In this document: positions 1 through 6,234 of the stretch, piece by piece
Layout: each line of letters starts with the position of its first letter
How positions within the stretch are numbered: position 1 is the stretch's first letter
NCBI RefSeq assembly: GCF_017311415.1
Contig: NZ_JAEKIS010000021.1
Span: 1-64,000 of the forward strand
Length of the DNA: 64,000 nt
Source of the DNA: Salipiger abyssi
GTDB lineage: Bacteria > Pseudomonadota > Alphaproteobacteria > Rhodobacterales > Rhodobacteraceae
Direction of reading: 5' to 3'
Program-made: the position numbers and the translations under genes
The notes under the pieces: generated by a model
Told to the model about the DNA's origin: nothing
Databases searched by the model: none
The model's input: only the letters and a program-made list of their open reading frames with translations

Positions 1-949
1 TGAGGTTCTGCATCTCGCCGTTCGCCTGCGGCAGCGTGTTCATCGTGACGTTGATCTCGCCCGACAGGCTGTCGAAACGGTACCAGTCCACATCGGTGCC
101 GCTATGGGTCGTGGTGCCCTCGGCCAGCAGCTCGGCAGTGGCCTGCGTGTCGTTGCCGTCGGAGACCTGCTCTTCGGGCAGGTCCACCGTCAGCTCGTAA
201 TCCAGCGTGATGCCGTTCGGCGCGCCGTCGGGATAACGGGCCCAGAACACGCGCAGGTAATAGGTGCCCTCGGACCCCGCGAGATGGCTCAGCATCTCGG
301 CGCCGCCATTCGACCCGTTGGCGCCGCGCAGGACATTCCCGTCAGCGTCGTAAAGCGTCATGTTGAGGTTCTGGTACGATCCGTCGCCCTGCTGTAGCGG
401 CGTCATCGAGAAATTCATCTCGCCCGAGACGGTGTCGATGCGGTACCAGTCCATCACCGTGCCGCTGTGGGTCGTGGTGCCCTCGGGGATCGGCGCCGCG
501 GTTTCCAGCGTGTCGTTGCCGTCCGAGGGCACCGCCTCGGGCAGGTCGACATCGAGCTGGTATCCGAAGGTCACCCCGTCGGGATGGTCGCCATCGGCGA
601 ACTGCGCCCAGTAGACCTTGAGGTAATAGCTGCCCTCCTCCCCGGCCAGGAAGCGGATGCTTTCGGGCGTGTCCCCGGACTGGATATCGGAGACCAGCGC
701 CGAACCGTCCGGATCGCGGTAGAGCGACATGTTCATGTTCTGGGGACGGCCGCCGTATTCGGTCAGCGGCGTCATGTCGATGGCGATCTCGCCGGACAGT
801 ACATCAAGGCGGTACCAGTCGATCACCGAACCGGTGACCTGATGCGATCCTTCGGTCAGCTCTGCTGCGGTATCGGCGGTATCGTTCGGCTCGAATGCCG
901 AAGAAAGCGCCGCATGTTCCACATCGAAATCACCAAACAAATCATTCAT
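1..949 (-). CDS. Secreted repeat protein, 5' part (runs off left edge)
   Basis: An open frame reads leftwards from ATG at 949 without a stop to the window edge, giving 316 residues. It begins MNDLFGDFDVEHAALSSAF and has no Sec signal peptide, as expected for type I secretion substrates. It contains three tandem units of about 115-120 residues, each with the pattern 'NDT..TA..L.EG....G.V.DWYR.D..SGE', then a 'YYL.V.WA..PDG' strand motif; the third is cut by the edge. The layout resembles bacterial pre-peptidase C-terminal (PPC-like) beta-sandwich repeats of secreted proteases and RTX proteins; that assignment is by motif only. Calcium-binding RTX repeats and a secretion signal would be expected beyond the edge. 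The start is preceded by AGGGGA about 11 nt upstream. The function of the full protein is unknown. Confidence 0.75.
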   Translation of the reverse strand, partial: MNDLFGDFDVEHAALSSAFEPNDTADTAAELTEGSHQVTGSVIDWYRLDVLSGEIAIDMTPLTEYGGRPQNMNMSLYRDPDGSALVSDIQSGDTPESIRFLAGEEGSYYLKVYWAQFADGDHPDGVTFGYQLDVDLPEAVPSDGNDTLETAAPIPEGTTTHSGTVMDWYRIDTVSGEMNFSMTPLQQGDGSYQNLNMTLYDADGNVLRGANGSNGGAEMLSHLAGSEGTYYLRVFWARYPDGAPNGITLDYELTVDLPEEQVSDGNDTQATAELLAEGTTTHSGTDVDWYRFDSLSGEINVTMNTLPQANGEMQNL

Positions 950-1163
950 AGTATCGTATCCCCTGTCCTTGGGCAGCCGAGTCAGCACATCGGTATGAGT
1001 GTCGCCTGTATTTGCCTAAGTTGGTTTGTAAGTTTTGCGAAGGCCTTCACACTGAATCCGGTTTTGCGCCACTGTGACAAGAGGGAACGCAAAAAAGTGT
1101 TAAAAGTACGATAGCTTTGCCACAACTTTTGCATTCGGGCCCGTTTCGCTGCGAAACACCGGC
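950..1163. promoter_or_regulatory. A+T-rich upstream region of the left-edge gene, with a palindrome
   Basis: This 214-bp gap lies between the 3' end of a sulfotransferase gene and the start of the left-edge secreted protein. It is clearly richer in A+T than its surroundings, especially 1075-1130, and should hold the leftward promoter. It also contains one copy of the 15-bp palindrome found next to parB (1143-1157). I could not fix -35/-10 boxes with confidence. Confidence 0.5.
1143..1157. repeat. parS: Candidate parS palindrome, copy 1
   Basis: The sequence is gtttcgctgcgaaac, two 7-bp arms around a central T. Identical copies lie between parA and parB (4898-4912) and just after parB (6078-6092). 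Three exact copies within 5 kb around a partition operon point to a ParB-binding centromere. This is the most distant copy, about 2.3 kb before parA, between two minus-strand genes. Confidence 0.65.
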
Positions 1164-2033
1164 TCAGCCCCCGTGCCGGGAATAGTCGAAAAGATCGAAA
1201 TCCCTGGCATAGAGGGTCTCCACGAGCCCCCGCAGGCCGGGCTCGGCATAGAAATCCGGCCCGTCCTTGGGCCGGGACGAGGCGTTGCGGCGCAACCCTT
1301 CCATGCGCGCCGGAAGAGGCCGGTCGAGCCGGTCGGCCACGCGCTTGGCGAACGGCGCGAGATCCTCGGTGCGCCCGATCAGATCGGGGCGGTAGATCTC
1401 GGGGCGGATATGCAGCGCCTGCGGCATCCAGTGCGGATCGAGATCCTCGGCGCCGAAGGCTTCGGCACTGTCGCGCAGGTAATGCAGAAAGCGCGAAAAC
1501 CCCTGCGGGGTGTTTGCGTCGCGCTCCCAGTCCATGCCCGCCAGCGCGTTCATGCGGATGCGTTCGGTCAGGAAACGCCGGTCGCCGAGCGCGTGGCTGC
1601 GGCAGAGATAGAAGAACCCCGAGAGCGCCCGCGCATAGGGGTCGCGCACCGTGGCCAGCGACAGGCCGGGGAATTTCACCACATCCGACAGCGTCCCGCC
1701 GGCGGTAAAGGCATTGCCCCAGAGCCCGCTGGCCAAGACCTGGAAAAGCGCAAAATCGGGATGCTGGTTGCCGGTTTCCGCCTGCCCGACCTGGCAGGTG
1801 AAAGGGGTGCCGTATTCCAGCTCGAACAGCAGGTTCAGCACGAAGGTGTTGCCGGATTTGCCGTTGAGCTGATAGCGCCAGGCCCGTGAGGGCGGGAACC
1901 AGACGTTCTGCACGAAGCGCTGCGCGGCTTCCGGAGCTCCGAACGCCTCTGGATAGGTTTTCATGAGGCCAGGCACAGGTGCAAGATGTGTCTTGCGTCT
2001 GACATTACGAAAAATACGCGTTGCGATCTGCAT
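1164..2033 (-). CDS. Sulfotransferase family protein
   Basis: The 289-residue protein has the two sites of PAPS-dependent sulfotransferases: a 5'-phosphosulfate loop 'NGKSGNTFVLNLLFE' near residue 60 and a 3'-phosphate-type motif 'ATVRDPYARALSGFFYLC' near residue 130. It probably moves sulfate from PAPS to a polysaccharide in the cytoplasm or at the inner membrane face. Start choice: in-frame starts lie at 2048 (GTG), 2036 and 2033. The sequence AGGGAG is 5 nt before the ATG at 2033 and too close to the one at 2036. The gene begins 18 bp after the repA stop on the same strand, so it may be read from the repA transcript, an unusual partner for a replication gene. The substrate cannot be told from sequence. 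Confidence 0.78.
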   Translation of the reverse strand: MQIATRIFRNVRRKTHLAPVPGLMKTYPEAFGAPEAAQRFVQNVWFPPSRAWRYQLNGKSGNTFVLNLLFELEYGTPFTCQVGQAETGNQHPDFALFQVLASGLWGNAFTAGGTLSDVVKFPGLSLATVRDPYARALSGFFYLCRSHALGDRRFLTERIRMNALAGMDWERDANTPQGFSRFLHYLRDSAEAFGAEDLDPHWMPQALHIRPEIYRPDLIGRTEDLAPFAKRVADRLDRPLPARMEGLRRNASSRPKDGPDFYAEPGLRGLVETLYARDFDLFDYSRHGG

Positions 2034-2051
2034 CATGTCTCCCTTCACTCG

Positions 2052-3065
2052 TTACGACAAAGCCCGCACCCAGCCCAGAAAGGCCGCGTCGGCATTGTTG
2101 AGCCGCGGCCGGCCTGTCTCTTCCCACCAGGCGCGCCACTGCGCCGCCAGGGCGTGCACATCGGCGCCCGGGCGCAGGGCGCGGGCGGCGTCGAGCGCCT
2201 CTTCCGAAAGCAGCGGCCCGCTGCCCGGCCGCGCCGGGGCCGCGCGGCGCTCGACCAGGATCATGTCGCCGGGCAACTCCGCCAGCCGGTAGTCGGGCAG
2301 GTTGCCGTCGGCGGCGATCCGGCGCAGCGCCGCACGGAACACCCGCAGCGGCGCCGCCGAGCCGGTCTTCTTGTGCAGCACCGGCACGCTCACCTGCCAG
2401 CGCGGCTGGCGGCCGCAATGCTTGCGCGCCAGCTCGTAGAGCCGTCGCTCCAGCGGCTTGCGCAGGCGGAAATAATCGCGGCTCAGCGTCAGCACCGATT
2501 TCGCCAGCACCGCCCGGAACAGCCAGTCCGACAGCGTCACCGTGACCGAGACCATGCGCCCGCCGCGGCTGCGGCGCACGATCTCCCAGGCCTCGATCAG
2601 GCCGAAACCGCTGGTGGTCTCGGTGCCGCCCGTCGCCATATTGGTGGTGATGCGGGTGCCGGCGAGGCGCTCGAAGGCCTCCTTCAGCCGGGTATAGGCA
2701 TCGCCGGAGGTGTCGCGGTTGGTGGCTACCAGCAGGTCATGCGCCTTGAGCTGAAGGGTACGGGAAATCTCGCGCCCGGCATTCAGCGCCGCCATCAACT
2801 GGCTGACGCAATAGATCAGCACATCCTTGTCGTGGATCGTGGCGCGGCCCTTGACCGAGGGGGTGACCTCGACGGTGGTGCCGTTGTGCGCGTAGGACAG
2901 CACCCGCCGGTCGGGCCGGGTCGAGAGCGAAAAGATCGGATGCTCCATCGAGCCCAGATCGTCCTTGGGCGCGGCATCGAAAATATCGCAGACGAAGAAA
3001 TCCGCCGTCGGGTGACGGTCGGGCAAAAGCCCGCCTGCGCCGGATGTCGCTGTGCCTGTCGCCAT
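2052..3065 (-). CDS. repA: Plasmid replication initiator, RPA/RepA family
   Basis: The 337-residue protein matches the alphaproteobacterial plasmid 'replication initiator protein A' type. Recognisable parts are an N-terminal 'FFVCDIFDAAPKDDLGSMEHP', a central 'RLKEAFERLAGTRITTN' followed by 'VTVTLSDWLFRAV', and the winged-helix segment 'LSRDYFRLRKPLERRLYELARKHCG' near residues 200-225, a signature of this group. It would bind the iterons at 3169-3228 and open the origin. It is divergent from parAB, the usual arrangement for roseobacter RepA replicons. A GTG at 3074 would add three residues; I prefer the ATG at 3065 because the AGGG upstream is only 2 nt from the GTG. Assignment to the RepA-I compatibility group is inference. 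Confidence 0.88.
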   Translation of the reverse strand: MATGTATSGAGGLLPDRHPTADFFVCDIFDAAPKDDLGSMEHPIFSLSTRPDRRVLSYAHNGTTVEVTPSVKGRATIHDKDVLIYCVSQLMAALNAGREISRTLQLKAHDLLVATNRDTSGDAYTRLKEAFERLAGTRITTNMATGGTETTSGFGLIEAWEIVRRSRGGRMVSVTVTLSDWLFRAVLAKSVLTLSRDYFRLRKPLERRLYELARKHCGRQPRWQVSVPVLHKKTGSAAPLRVFRAALRRIAADGNLPDYRLAELPGDMILVERRAAPARPGSGPLLSEEALDAARALRPGADVHALAAQWRAWWEETGRPRLNNADAAFLGWVRALS

Positions 3066-3479
3066 GCCGCTCACTGCCCTAGCCGACCCCGTTTTATGAT
3101 GTGCTCGTTATCGGGGTTTCAGTGACGCCCACCCTAAAGTTTTCCACAGGCTGCGTCCAGCGCATCAGCGTGGGATCGGAGTCGGATCAGCGTGGGATTG
3201 GAGTCGCCCGAACGTGGGATCAGAGTCGCCTTACCTTGGCAGAAGACAGAATTCCCCTTTTCTGATAGGGCTTTGAGGAAACATGCCCGGCCCCGTAACG
3301 ATTCAACTAACAAAAATTTAACAGCTTTGAGCAGCGAAATCCCGACGCCACACTGGCTCAACCCTGCGAATCTGCTAAGAAATACGGGGGATGTTCACCT
3401 TTTTCTTTCATGTTCTGCGTTTTTGAGTATTCTGCAAAAAACAGCGCACATAGCGCGTGGATACCAGAGAGCGGACCTC
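3066..3479. other. oriV: Replication origin region between repA and parA
   Basis: This 414-bp divergent gap has no convincing gene. It holds three in-phase iterons (3169-3228), a near-consensus DnaA box ttttccaca at 3140-3148 (8 of 9 bases match TTATCCACA), and an A+T-rich stretch from about 3240 to 3460 with runs of A and T. Iterons, a DnaA box and an A+T-rich unwinding stretch next to the initiator gene are the standard parts of a theta-type plasmid origin. The repA and parAB promoters must also lie here. Confidence 0.7.
3169..3228 (+). repeat. Three origin iterons at 22-bp spacing
   Basis: Three direct repeats of a 16-bp core start at 3169 (cgtgggatcggagtcg), 3191 (cgtgggattggagtcg) and 3213 (cgtgggatcagagtcg). 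They differ only at core positions 9 and 10. The start-to-start spacing is exactly 22 bp both times, about two helical turns, so bound initiators would sit on the same DNA face. Their place next to repA makes them the likely RepA binding sites. Confidence 0.8.
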
Positions 3480-4883
3480 ATGAGAGCCTCCGGAAAACCG
3501 GACCAGCAGACCGACCTGCCCCCCTATTTCAACCTCGATCCGGATGCCGCGCTGGCACAGCTCGGCGCGCCGTCGGACAGCGCCGCCTTCGCCCGCATCG
3601 CCCGGGCCTGCGATGCCGGACGCCAGGACCTCGCCGGGCGCGGGATGGAGGAGGGCGCGGGGCGGGAGCTGCGGCTGTTTTCCACCTGGGAGATCACCCG
3701 CTATCTGATCCCCGTGGCGCAGGGGCATTTCCGCCGGGTGCTGAAACAGAACCCGGAACTGCCGCAGGGGCGCTCCGAGACCGAGGGCGGCGCCAAATGG
3801 TTCACCCTCGACGAGGTACTGCGGCTGCGGGCGCATTTCGCCGCCGAAGGATCCAAGACCAAGGATTACCTGCCCTGGCGCCCCAAAGGCCTGCCCGCCA
3901 AGATGGTGGCGGTGGCGAATTTCAAGGGCGGCGTCGGCAAGACCTCCACCGCCGCGCATCTCGCGATGAGCGCCGCGCTCGACGGCTACAAGGTGCTGGT
4001 GGTCGATCTGGATTCCCAAGGCTCCATGACCTCGATCTTCGGCGGCAAGGTCGAGGACGAATGGCAGACGGTCTTCCCGCTTATCGCGCGCCATTACGGC
4101 CAGCATCTGCGCGCCGAAAACCAGCGCCGGCTCGACCGGGGCGAGGCGCCGCAGCCGCTCGACGACACGCTCTCCGAGGCGCTGGAGATCCGCGCGCCCG
4201 ACATCGTGCAGAAAACCCACTGGCCCAATATCGATCTCATCGGCGCGCAGCTCAATCTCTACTGGGCCGAGTTTCAGATCCCGGTCTGGCGCATGGCCGG
4301 GCGCGGCTGGAAGCTCTGGGATGCGCTGACCGAGTGTTTCGAGGCCGACGGGCTGCTCGATCAGTACGACGTGATCTTTCTCGATACGCCGCCGGCGCTC
4401 GGCTATCTCACCATCAACGGGCTGGCCGCCGCCGACATCCTGCTGGTGCCGCTGGGGGCGTCCTTTCTGGAGTTCGATTCCACCGGGCGTTTCTTCGACA
4501 TGCTGCATTCCACCTTCTCCTCGATCGAAGAGGCCGAGAACGTGGCCGCCCGCGCGCTGGGGCGCGAAGGGCTGAATTTCCAATGGGACGCGGTGCGCGC
4601 GGTCATCACCCGCTACGACCGCACCCAGCAGGCCGAGCTTGCGGCGCTGCTCCAGGCCTATCTCGGCCCGGTGCTGTCGCCGCACCGGCAGGATTTCACC
4701 GCGCTGATCGGCCAGGCGGGCGAGCAGGTGCGCGGCATCTACGAGGCCGATTACCGCGATTTCAACCGCGAGACCTATGCCCGTGGGCGCGAGACCTTCG
4801 ACGCCACCTATGCGGCGCTGAAACAGCTGCTGCTGGGCAGCTGGCGGCGCGACGAACTGGCCGCGCGTGCCGCGGCGGAATGA
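3480..4883 (+). CDS. parA: ParA partition ATPase
   Basis: The 467-residue protein carries the deviant Walker A motif 'NFKGGVGKTSTAAHLA' (KGGVGKTS at residues 149-156), a switch motif 'VLVVDLDSQGSMTSIFG' and a Walker B-like 'YDVIFLDTPPALGYLTINGL'. The 140 residues before the ATPase domain include a helical DNA-binding-type segment ('FTLDEVLRLRAHF'), as in type Ia ParA/SopA proteins that also repress their own operon. The reading frame stays open upstream to 3192, but that stretch lies over the iterons and A+T-rich DNA. The ATG at 3480 gives the usual family length. It forms an operon with parB (112-bp gap holding a palindrome). Confidence 0.92.
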   Translation: MRASGKPDQQTDLPPYFNLDPDAALAQLGAPSDSAAFARIARACDAGRQDLAGRGMEEGAGRELRLFSTWEITRYLIPVAQGHFRRVLKQNPELPQGRSETEGGAKWFTLDEVLRLRAHFAAEGSKTKDYLPWRPKGLPAKMVAVANFKGGVGKTSTAAHLAMSAALDGYKVLVVDLDSQGSMTSIFGGKVEDEWQTVFPLIARHYGQHLRAENQRRLDRGEAPQPLDDTLSEALEIRAPDIVQKTHWPNIDLIGAQLNLYWAEFQIPVWRMAGRGWKLWDALTECFEADGLLDQYDVIFLDTPPALGYLTINGLAAADILLVPLGASFLEFDSTGRFFDMLHSTFSSIEEAENVAARALGREGLNFQWDAVRAVITRYDRTQQAELAALLQAYLGPVLSPHRQDFTALIGQAGEQVRGIYEADYRDFNRETYARGRETFDATYAALKQLLLGSWRRDELAARAAAE

Positions 4884-4897
4884 CGATATGAGACTCT

Positions 4898-4912
4898 GTT
4901 TCGCTGCGAAAC
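4898..4912. repeat. parS: Candidate parS palindrome, copy 2
   Basis: An exact copy of gtttcgctgcgaaac in the 112-bp gap between parA and parB. Its position inside the operon would let bound ParB influence parB expression as well as mark the centromere. Confidence 0.7.
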
Positions 4913-4995
4913 GGCGCGGCGTGCGCCGGGCTAACCGGGTCTTTACCGCGCTCTGGCGGGATGGCCCGCAGCGCAGAACCTGAAAGGAGACCGCC

Positions 4996-6048
4996 ATGGC
5001 CAAGCGCAAGCGCCTCTCTCCCGCCGCCGCCCTGGGTGATCCCGGCGCCCTTCCTGCCACCGCGCCGGAAGCGGCGGCGACAGGCGGCGCCCTGCCCCGC
5101 CGCGTGGCGCCCATCGCCGATGTGGCCGCGGGGGCCGCCAGTGCTGCGGCGCTCGACGAGATGGCCGAACGCTGGGACGCGGCGCGCGAGGAAGGGCGGC
5201 TGGTGCTGGAGCTGCCGCTCGAGCAGATCGAGTTGCAGCATATCCAGCGCGACCGCATGGGAGAGGATCCCGAAGAGGCCGAGGCGCTGCGCGAGAGCCT
5301 GCGCCGGCGCGGCCAGCAGACCCCGATCGAGGTGGTCGCCCTGCCCGGCCGCGCGGGCTACGGGCTGCTCTCGGGCTGGCGCCGCTGTCAGGCGCTGAAG
5401 GCGTTGCGGGAGGAGACCGGCGAGGCGCGGTTCGGCACGGTTCTGGCGCTGCTGCGCCGCCCCGAAGACGCGCCGTCGGCCTATCTGGCAATGATCGAGG
5501 AGAACGAGATCCGCGCCAGCCTCAGCCATTACGAGCGCGCGCGCATCGTGGTGCTGGCCGCCGAGCGGGGGATCTTCGCCGATGAGAAAGCCGCGCTTGC
5601 GGCGCTCTTCGCCTCGGTGCCGCGGGCGCGGCGCTCGAAGATCGGTTCCTTCGTCGGCATCGTGCGGGCCCTGGACCGGGCGCTGCGCTTTCCCGAAGCC
5701 CTGAGCGAACGGGCCGGGCTGGAGCTGGCGCAGCAGCTGCGTGACCGGCCCGGACTCGCCCGGCAGATTGCCGCCGCGCTGGCGGAGGCGCCGCCGGAAG
5801 ATGCCGCGGCGGAGCGCCGTGTTCTCATGCAATGTCTGGAACCGAAGGCGCCGGAGCCTGTGGCGGATCCGGAAAAACAGACCCAAACCCGGCCCACAGA
5901 GCCGAAATCTCCGCCTGAAACCCTCGCCGAATGGCCCGGGCTGACCTTGCGGCGCCGGGGCGCGCGGCTGGAGCTCGACGGGCCGGAGGCCGATGCGGCG
6001 CTCGGCTCGGATCTCGCCGCCTGGCTTGCTGTCCGGATGGCGCAATGA
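4996..6048 (+). CDS. parB: ParB centromere-binding partition protein
   Basis: The 350-residue protein begins MAKRKRLSPAAAL, a basic start typical of plasmid ParB/RepB proteins that contacts ParA. The ParB/sulfiredoxin-fold CTP-binding domain follows at about residues 70-165 ('LPLEQIELQHIQRDRM', 'LRRRGQQTPIEVV', 'YGLLSGWRRCQALKAL', 'AMIEENEIRASLSHYERARI'), then a helix-turn-helix region near 170-260. A strong ribosome site (AAAGGAG) lies 7 nt before the ATG. ParB would load on the 15-bp palindromes flanking the gene and work with ParA to segregate the plasmid. Confidence 0.92.
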   Translation: MAKRKRLSPAAALGDPGALPATAPEAAATGGALPRRVAPIADVAAGAASAAALDEMAERWDAAREEGRLVLELPLEQIELQHIQRDRMGEDPEEAEALRESLRRRGQQTPIEVVALPGRAGYGLLSGWRRCQALKALREETGEARFGTVLALLRRPEDAPSAYLAMIEENEIRASLSHYERARIVVLAAERGIFADEKAALAALFASVPRARRSKIGSFVGIVRALDRALRFPEALSERAGLELAQQLRDRPGLARQIAAALAEAPPEDAAAERRVLMQCLEPKAPEPVADPEKQTQTRPTEPKSPPETLAEWPGLTLRRRGARLELDGPEADAALGSDLAAWLAVRMAQ

Positions 6049-6073
6049 GACCCGGTCCCGGCGCAACCTGGCG

Positions 6074-6096
6074 CCGTGTTTCGCTGCGAAACACGG
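6074..6096. repeat. parS: Candidate parS palindrome, copy 3 (extended)
   Basis: The core gtttcgctgcgaaac lies at 6078-6092, 29 bp after the parB stop. Here symmetry extends on both sides to 11-bp perfect arms around the central T (6074-6096), making it the strongest of the three copies. In RNA it would also form a hairpin, so it could help end the parAB transcript; no T-run follows. Confidence 0.72.
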
Positions 6097-6234
6097 TTCC
6101 GCCTGTGATGCCGGCCGGGGCCCTTCGCTGGCGGGTTGCGCCTTTCTGCCCGAACTCATAAGCCGGGCTGGAATTTTGGGAGACGGTTTTTGCTGCTCGG
6201 TCGCGTCTATCGTATTTTTCTCCGCTATGCGGAA

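Noticed and set aside
3134-3361. A 75-codon minus-strand frame between repA and parA
   Set aside because: It lies over the iterons and the A+T-rich origin; its repeats come from the iterons, and there is no ribosome site.
3192-3479. N-terminal extension of ParA
   Set aside because: The frame is open but covers iterons and the promoter region; the ATG at 3480 gives the usual protein length.
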